Shown here: in pieces, positions 50,753-61,680 of the stretch
Position numbering within the stretch: position 1 is the first letter of the stretch
Layout of the letters: the number at the start of each line of letters is the position of its first letter
Assembly: GCF_033568475.1 (NCBI RefSeq)
Contig: NC_133123.1
Location: 128,808,930-128,872,929, forward strand
Source of the DNA: Henckelia pumila
Taxonomy: Eukaryota > Streptophyta > Magnoliopsida > Lamiales > Gesneriaceae
Reading direction: 5' to 3'
Length of the DNA: 64,000 nt
Translations under genes and position numbers: made by a program
Notes under the pieces: generated by a model
Database searches by the model: none
Seen by the model: the letters and a program-made list of their open reading frames with translations, nothing else
Told to the model about the DNA's origin: nothing

Positions 50753-52186
50753 TGTAGTGACCCTGCATGGAATCATCTACTAACTGGCATGCATTAAACT
50801 TAATACAGAAAATAACTTAACAGAGTAAAATATGCGGAAACAAAACCATAATTTACATATCAGCTTAGTAACATAATCCAGGCTTAAATCTGTAGTGATA
50901 CAACCAAATCGAAACCTTAAACAGTAAACATTATACAGCTATATCAAATCCTACTGTATAATAAAATCCTCAAGGCTCCTGCTCCCTAGTCCTGCCTTGA
51001 ACTACCAGCTCCGTCCATCCTGCGACCTGCCCCATGGAATAGGGTGTCCAAGATAACAACTAGAACGTGAGCGCTAACGCCCAGTACATAGACATGAGTA
51101 AACATATGTATATAATGCATGCAACATGATGACTGGTAAAGGGTCATCCGAAAAGTCATGCTCAGAACCGGCGCCACATGAGTGCTGTCACCGCACGGAT
51201 CAACCTTTGGGTGCAACCACAATCGTCTAGTACACCAGAGTAGACAGACATAAATGCCCCCGCCGTCGCGGTACCCTCAGTGATAGACTATTGAGTATAG
51301 AGCTGAGCGGCTCTATAGTCAGGTATAACAAGGTATAGGCTCAACGTGTATATGCACATGACATATGAATATGGAAAACGGTAAATCATATATCATGCCA
51401 TATAATAATGCCAAATAAATGCAACATATAAACATGTATACTCGCTGGCAATCTCAGTCAATGTGTACGTACCTCTAGGCTAGTTCAAGTATAGTAAGAT
51501 CCTAGGTTCCAAGCCTATATTCAAAAGTTCACCGTATCACTATATAAATTCTATAAGCCTTAACTAAGCTAATAAGTACTCTCAAAACTTAAATAGATTT
51601 CCGGACCATACCTTCGTCCGTAGTTAGCCCTTTAGAGTCGCTAGTCCCGGATGACTATAACCACACCTTGGTTATTCCAGAACCTCTATTATAACCGATA
51701 GGGCCCTCAAGTGTATATCTCACACTATATAACTGAAGAAAGAAACTCGGGAATTCGTATTTAGAAATGAAATCAAACGAGCCCTATTTATAGGCAAAAT
51801 TTCCGGTCAGGATCGGAACTTCCGATTTTGGGATCGGAGCTTCCGATCCAGCTCATTGCGTGCATGCAAGACACGCCAGGATTGGAACTTCCGATCGGGC
51901 GATCGGAGCTTCCGATCTGCTCTACGTTCAACACTTGTCAAAACTCGCGGCTGAGTCATCGAGCATTGTTGGCAGCTGGAGATCGGAACTTCCGTTCCAG
52001 GATCGGAGCTTCCGATCTCGGTGCTTCTGCTGAGCTTCCGAAGTGGCTGGGATCGAAGCTTCCGATCTGGGTTCGGAGCTTCCGATCCGGCCCAAAGTCA
52101 AAAGCCCATATTCCCTTCCGAAGTCCAATAACACTCCGAAATTACTAACCCTTAATCATGTTTAACATATTATTATCTTAAAATGA
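50753..52186 (-). repeat. 5' LTR of element C
   Basis: Plus-strand right copy. It lacks the 10 bases ACTAATAGTA found in the other copy near the start and the terminal about 16 bases at 52186. TATA in GCCTATAAATAGGGCTCG at about 51779-51797. Confidence 0.92.
51810..52090 (-). repeat. Dyad array in right LTR of element C
   Basis: Second copy of the eight-palindrome array, with GATCGGAGCTTCCGATC forms kept and a few decayed (for example GGATTGGAACTTCCGATC). Confidence 0.9.
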
Positions 52187-52199
52187 CATTTGGCGACGC

Positions 52200-52310
52200 A
52201 AAATCACGTCGCAAAAAGAACAATTTTTTTTTCAGGACCCCATGCGCGCCCACGCCCCTCTTCAGGCATGCCCGCGCATGGGTTTCGGACAGCATCTGGA
52301 AAAATGATAA
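52200..52310. repeat. Palindromes in LTR B next to the element C insertion
   Basis: GGCGACGCAAAATCACGTCGC is a 6-bp inverted repeat (GCGACG/CGTCGC). A second, longer dyad joins CCCATGCGCGCCC with GCCCGCGCATGGG. They sit at the place in LTR B that corresponds to the hairpin triplet of LTR D. Confidence 0.7.
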
Positions 52311-54798
52311 ACATAACAGTTGTAGATATTTGTCTTAGCTTTCCAATGCCGCCAACTGCACTCTAATCGGAATTTTCAGTAAAACGTTATACTTATTTTA
52401 CCAAGAAGGGTCGGTGCAGAAACTTACAAAAATTACCAAAGGCTACAACAAAGATCAAAGTTGCAAGGGTTATTTCAAATCTGAAAAATTGCATACATAA
52501 TCTCAACAAGTCCCAAGAATAAACACATGTATATCTAGACATAATAATAATCGCATACATGTTTCTAAGGTGCAATACAATAAACTCAATTCTAAGTTTT
52601 CAAAGCTCAAACTAAACCAACACCTTCTAACATGCATTTGACAACAATCTATTCTTAGCCCGAAGTCACCACATGCTAATCTTTCTCAATCTCGAGCTAT
52701 CCAAGCCACATCTGACTCGCTCATGCCCCAAACCTGATGCAATGCACACATACAAACAAAGCAACAGCAGGATAACTCCGATGAGAAATACATCTTAGTA
52801 TTAACGACATGCTTATACATCATTTAAGCATAATAATTCTATATGCTATAATAATCTTAAATCTCAAACATGTCAGAACAGGTAAAGCATGATAATATAT
52901 TCGTTCATCTATGATAAAATAATACCAAGAGTTTATCAGATCTTGAATGTCATAAAATAACATGCTAGCATTTATAAACGCATATTCTAAACCATAAAAA
53001 TCTCTAGGTTAATGCATAAATGTAATGCATGTGTCAAGGAATAGGCTATCAAATCTGATATCAATAAATCGTAGTTCTGGGATCCCGGGGAAATAAAATC
53101 TTTAACTAACCACCGATTTTTCCAATCGAGGTGGTGTTAAATATCTCAATTTCCCTGACTTTGGTGCAACTATATTGAGTCATCTAGCACTGGAAATAAA
53201 TCTATATTCCGTGCCATGAGTCATCTTACTCTGGAAGTAAATCTACATTCCATGCCACTCAACTACAGTTCTCTAAACGTCATCTGCACTCTAGGCCATT
53301 CAGCCCTCTGTGCTTATCAAGGTAGGGTTTAAGATGGATGCAACATAATCTTGATGAATTAAATCATACAAATACTGATACACATCTTGAACACACAATT
53401 CAATAATCATTCATAGCAACAATAACAAATAAATCACATAAGAGCACTTAACCAGATAAGTATGTGATTTTAGGAAAACTCGAAAACCACCACGTTCTCG
53501 AGTTGTTTTACCTAGCGAGGATAATGTCGAATCATACCTTTTGATCGTAGCTTCAAACCTCTGAAATTCTTGCAACTCTTTGAACAACAACAATTCTATC
53601 AACTCTGCTCAAAATTCTATTCAACGTGTAGGTTTCTCAAGTCTTGATTCGATTTCAAACAACCCGAGTTCGCCGACTCGAAATCGATTTCTTGCAATTC
53701 AAATCTGAAATGCATTGATATATAATTCAATATCAGCTTCCAACATCATTTCAATCTTATTTAGGCTTAAACAATCTAACAATTTGATCACGTAACCGGA
53801 ATTCAAATCGATGGCGTAACGGTTCGATTTCAATGATTCCAAATACATTAACATCATTAAGTCAATTATATAAACCCATCTTCATCACCAAATCAGCAGC
53901 ATATTCACGGATATAACAGCCCCAAAATTCAGATTTTCTGAAAAATCTTTCAAAAATCGAAAACATATTCAAACGACGATATTTTCTCGACCCGTCTTAG
54001 ATATGCTATCGTCGTATATACTAGAAAATGTATATATAATCAAATCTTAATTCTAAAAACATCTTAAAATTCAAACATGGTAGAAGTTCATAAAACTTAC
54101 GTCAAAACGTAGCACTCGAAGCCGTGATCGCAAATATACGATCAATCAAAAATTTTATCGAGCGGATCAAAATATATGGCAACTTGAAAGGTAAAAAATG
54201 AACTTAGAACCCTTCTTCCACCCTTGTCTCGTTGGCTTCTGATTTTTCTGCTGAGAATCTGACCATTTCATCCTTTTTACACGTTTCAATGTCAAGTTGC
54301 AAGGAGAATTGCAGTTTGGCCCCTCAACTTTGGCCTATTTACAAACTAGTCCCCGGACAAACGATTTAATTCAATTTCAATCCTAAATAATTTAAGAATA
54401 GTAGAATTTAATTCTAAACTCTAAATATTCTTAAATTAAATATTATCTGATTAAAATTAAATCATTTCGAACCTTATCGCACTTTAGTCCCTGAACTTTT
54501 CCTTATCTGAAAATTGGTCCGTGCTCGGATTTCATTCTCAAATTAAATCCTTGATATTTCTAATCTTGGAATTCACATATCAAATTTCATAAATATCAAT
54601 TCAAATATTTTTATATTTTAATTTAAGAATTTTGGATATTGAAATCTTAAAATCCAAAAATCCTCAAATTAAATATTTTTGACCTGAAATTAAAATCTCT
54701 AATTTCCATAAATGCTCAAATTCATATTTTCTTATATTCGAAATTTAAATCTTAAATCCTGTAATGAATAACTTAATATTTTCGGTCCTTACACTGGA

Positions 54799-57700
54799 CC
54801 TATGTCTTCTTCTACTACTACTTCTTCTAGATCTCGTGGTTCAAGAGGTATGTTCCGGTTCGGGAAAAAGATGAAGAAAGATGATTTTTGCAGTCACTGT
54901 GGTGTGAAGAATTCTGCAGCTTCTTGTCGGAAGGCTTTTGGTGAATGATATATTTGCGGTGAGCAGGGACATCTGCGGAGAGATTATCCTCAGCGAATGG
55001 GAGCTGCGAGTGGATCGGGATCACAGATGGGATCTCAGGCTTCTACTCATCCACGTTAGCAGCCAGCACCACCTAGTTCTTCTAGTTTCCATCCACACAC
55101 ACAAGGGCGGGTGTTTGCTCTGTCTCAGGATCAGGCTACTGAGGGAAGCAATTGCATGTTGGCAGGTACCTTTCTGTTATGTGGTATTCCTCACTTGTTT
55201 TAATTCATACTGGAGCATCACATTTATTTATTTCTAGGCACTTTGTTAAGAGACATAGATTACCTTATGTATCATTAGACCTGGATTTAGTTGTATCTAC
55301 TTCGCTAGAGCATGTGGTAGTAACTAAGCATTTAGTGATGGGTTGTCTTCTGGAGTATGAGGGTCACGTGTTGTCTGCTAATCTGATGATCTTAGCGATA
55401 ACAAATTTTAACTGTATTTAGGGAATAGATTTGCTGACTTTGTATCACGCTACTGTGGATTGTTATAAGCGTCTGGTACAGTTTCATCCGGATGAGGGTG
55501 ATAGCTGGTACTTTTATGGTGAGGGAGCACGACCTCCGATGCCACTTGTATCGTCTCTGAAGGCATGTCATGTCTTAGAGTCAGGTGGGGAGGGCTACCT
55601 CATTTATGCAGTTGATTTGTCCACGAGTAGTTCGGGTATTGATCAGCTACCAGTTTTCAGCGAGTTTCCTGATGTATTCCCTTATGAGATTCCTGGTTTT
55701 TCTCCGGTTTGAGAGGTTGAATTTGGTATTTATTTACTACCAGGAACAACGCCTATATCCCGAGCACCGTATCTTCTGGAACCTTCAGAGATGAGGGAAT
55801 TGAAACATCAGTTGCAGGATCTGCTTGATAAGGGATATATTCGTCTGAGTGTTTCTCAGTGGGGAGCACCTGTGTTATTCGTTAAGAAGAAGGATGGATC
55901 GATGCGATTATGTATTGATTACAGGCAGCTGAATCGTGTCATCATCAAGAATAAGTATCCTTTGACATGAATGGATGATCTGTTCGATCAATTACAGGGT
56001 ACTTCTGTCTATTCCAAGATAGATCTGAGATCTGGATACCATCAGATGCGGGTACGAGACTTAGATATTTCTACGACTCCTTTTAGAACCAGATACATGC
56101 ATTATGAATTTCTGGTGATGCCATTCGCTTTGACGAATGCACCAGAAGTCTTTATGAATCTGATGAATCAGGTATTTCGAGAATATCTGGATAGATTCGT
56201 CATCGTCTTCATTGATGATATTCTGGTCTATTCTCATAACAAGGATGAGCATGCACATCATCTGAGGATTGTTTTGCAGAAATTACGAGAGAAGCAGTTG
56301 TATGCAAAATTGAGCAAGTGTGAATTTTGGCTTGATCGGGTAGTGTTTCTCGGTCATGTGATTTCTAGTGAAGGAATATCTGTTGATCCAAGTAAGATAG
56401 AGGCAGTGCTGAATTGGTCTCGTCCGACGATGGTTGCTGAGATTCGAAGTTTCTTGGGTCTAGCTGGTTATTACCATCGGTTCATCGAGAATTTTGCATA
56501 GTTGGCCAGACCTTTGACTCAGCTTACACAGAAAGATGTTGCCTTTATATGGTCCTCGGATTGTGAGGAGTCATTTCACGAGCTGCGTAGACGTCTTACT
56601 ACTGCACCTGTGCTGACTTTACCTTCTGGATCAGGAGGATATATTGTCTACACTGATGCCTCTGGTCAGGGGCTAGGATGTGTTTTGACACAGCATGGAC
56701 ATGTTATTGCCTATGCTTCTCGACAGTTGAAGACACATGAGAATAATTATCCAGTGCATGATCTCGAGTTAGCCGCCATAGTATTTGCGCTCAAGATCTG
56801 GAGACATTATTTATATGACGAGAAATTTGAGATATTTACGGATCACAAGAGTCTGAAATATTTATTCACTCAGGCGGAGTTGAATATGCGACAGAGACGC
56901 TGGATGGATTTACTGAAAGACTATGATTGCGAGATTAAGTATTATCCAGGTTCTGTTAATCTTATTGTTGATGCCTTGAGTCGGCAAGTGAGACTTTCTG
57001 CACTTCAGACTAGTGAAATATCTCATATGATTCAAGAGTGCTGTTCACTGAGTTTTACCCTCAAGCACAAGAAAGGAAGAAATGGGATTCATTTGTATGC
57101 AATTTTATCTGAGCCATCATTGTATTCTCGGTTTAGAGATGCTCAGATATCTGATGTTAAGACTCAGAGTTTGACACGTCGAGCCAATGAAGTTAATACA
57201 TATGGATTCCATTTTAATTCATATGGTTTATTGTGCTTATCAAATCGAGAGGTTGTACCTGATATTGCGGAGATCAGGAATGATATTCTTTCTCAAGCTC
57301 ACAGAAGTCAATTTTCAGTTCATATTGGAAGCATGAAAATGTATAAGGACTTGCGAACTATATTTTGGTGGAAGGGGATGAAACGAAGTGTGTATGAATT
57401 TGTTTCTAGATGTCTTGTTTGTCAACAGGTCAAGGCTGAACACCGACGACCAGGTGAATTACTGTAGAATCTTGAGATTCCCGAATGGAAGTGGGAGCAC
57501 GTGACTATGGATTTTGTCACCCACTTGCCTATGACTTCACGTCAGTGTCATGCTATCTGAGTCTTTGTTGACCGTTTGACGAAATCAGCACACTTTATTC
57601 CTTATAATCGGGAGTATTCTTATGATCGCATGAAACACTTGTACATCCAGGAGATAGTGAGATTGCATGGAATTCCAGTGAGCATAGTCAGTGATAGAGA

Positions 57701-58546
57701 CCCGCGATTTACCTCATGTTTCTGGGGTAGTTTTCAAAAGGCGTTGGGTACCACTCTGAGTCTAAGCGCTGCATATCATTCAGAAACTGATGGTCAGTCA
57801 GAGCGCACTATTCGTACGCTGGAGGATATGTTACGTTCTTCTGTTATGGATTTTAGTTTGTCTTGGCAGGATCAGTTAGCTTTGATCGAATTTTTCTACA
57901 ATAACAGTTATCATCGTAGTATTGATATGACACCTTTTGAGATATTGTATGGTCGACGGTGTCGTACTCCGTTATGAGATAGGAGAATGGCAAGTTGAGG
58001 GTCCCGAGTTGGTGCATCAGATTGTAGACAAGGTAGATTTGATCAAGAGGATGATTAAAGCTGCTCAAGATAGACAAGCCAGTTATGCTAATATTCACCG
58101 CAGGTCACTTCAGTTCGAGCCTGGTGAATATGTGTTCTTACAAGTGTCACCTTTCAGGAATGTGATGAAATTCGGTTTGAAAGACAAGTTATCACCTCGT
58201 TTCATTGGGCCTTTTCAGATACTGGAGAAGATCGGAATGTTGCATATCGTTTGGCATTACCGTCATATATTTCCAGTATACATGATGTTTTTCATGTGTC
58301 GTTACTTCGACAGTACATAGCTGATGAATCTCATATTATCCAGCCTACTGATATCCAGCCAGAGCCAGATCTGTCGTATATTGAACGAACACTCCGTATC
58401 CTAGACAGGAAGGAGAAAGTTCTTTGGAACAAGACTATACCACTTGTGATGGTACAGTGGTAGCGCCGAGGCGTAGGAGAAGCGACTTGGGAAACAGAGA
58501 GCCGTATGCGAGCAGAATATCCTGAGTTGTTTGCTTTGTACTTTTG
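54799..58546 (+). pseudogene. Broken gag 3' part and pol of element A
   Basis: Continues gag after the LTR B insertion (MSSSTTTSSRSRGSRG), with a damaged CCHC knuckle, then protease, RT ([15 protein letters not shown], about 56200), RNase H ([13 protein letters not shown], about 56650), integrase (SIVSDRDPRFTS, about 57690; HSETDGQSERTIRTLE) and chromodomain-like end (RRGVGEATWETESR, before 58546). Many stops and frameshifts: for example TGA near 55968, TAG at 56499, TAG near 57466 and a frameshift near 57975. It keeps the integrase stretch missing from C. Confidence 0.9.
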
Positions 58547-58667
58547 ATTACCATGTAAAGATGTAATTACAGTTGTTGTAATAAAACATGGTTTGATGTT
58601 TCATATTGTTATTTTGATTTGTCTTTAGATTTTATTTCACGAACGAAATATCTAAAGGTGGGGAGAA

Positions 58668-60161
58668 TGTAGTAACCCAAAACCCATTTTAAGATAATAA
58701 TATGTTAAATATGATTAAGGGTTAGTAATTAACCAATTCCAGGGTTCAATCGGACTTCAGAATTAAGAATTGAGCTTCCATAGTTTGGGCCAGTTCGGAT
58801 GGTCCGAAGAGGACTTAGAACAATCCGAACTCAGCAATCCAGGGGCTCCGAAGAGGGCATGTTGACTTCGGAGTTAAGACACGTTCGGACGGTCTGAACC
58901 AGGATCGGACGGTCTGAACGCCCTTATGCCAAGAAGGCAGGATTACTCAGCCATGGATTTTAACAAGTGTCATGCATAGGACACTTCGGATGACCCAAAG
59001 TGGCAATCGGACGGTCCGAACTCAACGTGTTCTGCATGTAGGCGTTGAGCTGGATCAGACGATCCAAACCCGAGTTCGGAGGGTCCGAACTTGACCAAAA
59101 ATTAGGCTATAAATAGGGCTCATTCGGATTCATTTTGAATTACGAATTTCGAGTTTCCTTCTTCAGTTATATAGTGTGATATATACACTTGAGGGCCCTA
59201 TCGGTTATTATAGAAGTTCTGGAATAACCAAGGTGTGGTTATAGTCATCCGGGACTAGAGACTCCAAAGTGCTTACTACGGACGAATGTATGGTCCGGGA
59301 ATCTATTTAAGTTTTGGGATTATTTATTAGCTTAGTTAAGGCTTATAGAACTTGTGTAGTGATACGATGAACTTTTGAATATAAGCTTGAAACCTAGGAT
59401 CCTACTAAGACTTGAACTAGCCTGGAGGTACGTACACATTGACTGAGATTGCCAGCAAGTATACATGTTTATGTGTTGCATTTATTTGGCATTATTATAT
59501 GGCATGATATATGATTTACCGCTTTCCATATTAATATGTCATGTGCATATACACGTTGAGCCTATACCTTGTTATACCTGATTATAGAGCCGCTCAGCTC
59601 TATACTTGATAGTCTGTCATTGATAGTACCGCGACGGCAGGGGCATGTATGTCTGACTACTCTAGTGTACTAGATGAGTATGATTGTACCCAGAGGTTGA
59701 TCCATGAGGTTATAGGACTCATGTGGCGCTTGTACTGAGCATGACTTATCAGATGACCCTTTACCAGTCATTACGGTTGCATGCATCATATACATATGTT
59801 ACTCATGTTTATGTACTGGACGTTAGCGCTCACATCCTAGTTGTTATCTTGGACACCCCATTCCACGGGACAGGTCGCAGGATGGATGGAGCCGATAGTG
59901 CAAGGCAGGACTAGGAGCAGGAGCCTACAAGGAATATTTTATACAACATGATTCAATATAGTTGTATAATGTTTACTTTCTAGTTGTTTTGATATGGTTG
60001 TATCACTACAGTATTAAGCCTTGAACTTTTGTACTAAGCTGATATGTAAATTATGGGTTATGTTTCCGCATGTTTTACTCTATTAAGCATTTTTGCTTTA
60101 TTAAGGTTAATGCATGCTAATAGTTTCCAGTTAGTAGGTGATTCAATGCAGGGTCACTTCA
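58668..60161 (+). repeat. 3' LTR of element A
   Basis: Same length as the 5' LTR; dyad array at about 58795-59095, TATA in GCTATAAATAGGGCTC at about 59106-59121. Many differences from the 5' LTR are CG-to-TG or CG-to-CA changes. Confidence 0.92.
58795..59095 (+). repeat. Dyad array in 3' LTR of element A
   Basis: Eight-palindrome array homologous to 42345-42640. Several dyads have lost a CG (for example GATCAGACGATCCAAACC against GATCGGACGATCCGAACC in the 5' LTR), while others are better kept here (ATCGGACGGTCCGAACT). Confidence 0.85.
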
Positions 60162-60449
60162 GCTACCGTCACCTCTAGTCACTTAATATAATTAAGGGAT
60201 TTGGGATATGTGATATGTTGTTAGGTACACGTGTCTTTATTTGAGCGCCTCATCTTAGCGCCTGATTTTAAATTTCAAATTTCAAAAATCAAGAACCGTA
60301 CTACCACGTAGGATATCACCTCTGGCCCATCAAACCCTGTATATGTTCAAATATTTTCAGATTTCCTCTTACGCTCTCATATCTACGAAAAACTTTATCT
60401 GTGCTTTCACTTGTTCTTTTCCAATATTTCGTGTTCATAGATTTACAAC
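60162..60449 (+). promoter_or_regulatory. Leader region of the repetitive-family ORF
   Basis: Host sequence resuming after element A. Ends in a pyrimidine-rich stretch (TTTCCTCTTACGCTCTC, CTTTCACTTGTTCTTTTCC) before the ATG at 60450. No clear TATA box identified. Confidence 0.35.
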
Positions 60450-61680
60450 ATGTCGATCCAAAAGACTTTCTTAGGAATCAACTTTGAGGTTGTTCACTCG
60501 GTGAACAATGAAGAAATCTCAGAGATCTTCAATATGATGGAAGCTTTGGGTCTCAAGCAATTTCTTGGTGGATGCTCTATTTTCAACCTCCCGATCGTCA
60601 AGAAATTCTTTGCTTATGCCCAAATCGCCCATGGAAAGATTGTTTGTGTTATCAATGGGAACAAATATTCTTTTGATCAACAATTCTTCTGTGGTGCTTT
60701 TGATCTGCCCACCAAGGGTTTGGGAAAATGCTCCGAGATTCCTAACGGAAATGCATCGCACTGAGCTATGGAATTTTCACTGGATGGAGCCCTGATCAAG
60801 ATTCCAGCTCTTAAACAAAACATCAAAGTTCCTTATCTAGTGTTGGCCAACATTATGGCCAAAACTCTCCTCGCTAGAGATGGTTCATATGACAAAATGG
60901 CACTTGAAAAATTCCAGTACATGGTCTCCATCGCGTCCAAGATTGACATCAATTGGTCTGATATTCTCTATACCACACTCTGTGACATGAGCAAGGGAAA
61001 AGGACAATCCGAAGGCTTTGCTCTCCAGATCTGTCATCTCTTCAATTTATTGGGTGTTGATTTTTCTAAGGATGAAGAAGAAGCAATGGATCATACTCCA
61101 ATTTTTCAAGTTTTGGGCGCCCCTTCACCTGCCAAGAAAGCTGAGGCTATCAAAACAAAAACAGCTGAAGTCTCTAACAGATGTCACATCACTGCCACCA
61201 CCACAATGGAAACAAGGCTTGAGATTATATCGGTTGAGGAAGTATCTAGACCATTATCAGTCGAGGCCGCATCAAGAATCACAGCGGTCGCGAAACCTCT
61301 CATACCAAACGGTTCATCTCATTCCACTCGATTGGTGAGTGGAATCGCAATTGTTGAAACCTACTGCTCAAAAATCGTTAGCAGTTCCAACCGATGATCC
61401 AAGAGACAAAGGCAAAGTTGTGTTAATGCCAAAAGTCAAACCTCCATTCGTTGGCAAAGTTGAAGCCACCCTCATTTTGTCACAAATTCTTAGGGCAGTT
61501 CGTTTGAAGCTCCGCGATTTTGAAGACTGGTTCCACATAGGACTAGAGTCTCATTTACCCTCATCTTGAAGGAAAATAGCTTGGCTCAGTTGACCAAATT
61601 GGAAGACAAAATGCTTGTCTTCACTTCATCCAATATCATTGAGAAAGCTCTTGGAAGACATAAACTTGTTGATGTCCAGC

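Larger units (their letters stand above)
44618..52186 (-). mobile_element. Full-length Ty3/gypsy chromovirus-type element C, TSD CATTT
   Basis: LTRs at 44618-46077 and 50753-52186 face each other in direct orientation, and CATTT flanks both ends (44613-44617, 52187-52191). The primer-binding site (TGGTATCAGAGCATGC on the minus strand, 50733-50748) and polypurine tract (AAAGGTGGGGAGAA, about 46078-46092) are intact. One long gag-pol frame lies between them. The outer end of the right LTR lacks the last about 16 bases present in the left LTR. It is the youngest layer of the nest, although the LTRs already differ: four substitutions and one 10-base indel in the first about 155 aligned bases. Confidence 0.93.
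44513..54793 (-). mobile_element. Solo LTR B inside element A (TSD CTGGA), itself split by element C
   Basis: On the plus strand it begins TGTGGGGACCTCGGG (44513) and ends TTTTCGGTCCTTACA (54793). CTGGA is repeated at 44508-44512 and 54794-54798. Taking it out joins the two halves of A's gag in register. Its own sequence is 44513-44617 plus 52192-54793, about 2.7 kb. In minus orientation it starts TGTAAGGACCG and is homologous to LTR D. No pol or second LTR, so a solo LTR. The 2.6-kb right part holds no genes. Confidence 0.85.
42218..60161 (+). mobile_element. Full-length Ty3/gypsy chromovirus-type element A (nested host), TSD GCTAC
   Basis: LTRs 42218-43711 and 58668-60161 (1494 bp each) begin TGTAGTAACCCA and end GGGTCACT(A/T)(T/C)A. 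GCTAC flanks both sides (42213-42217 and 60162-60166). A Met-tRNA type primer-binding site (TGATATCAGAGC, one change from the usual form) follows the 5' LTR. The polypurine AAAGGTGGGGAGAA abuts the 3' LTR. The interior encodes gag, protease, RT, RNase H, integrase and a chromodomain-like end, fitting the Tekay/Del type. Coding is broken by many stops. Solo LTR B, with C inside it, splits gag. Without B/C the element would be about 7.7 kb. Confidence 0.92.
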
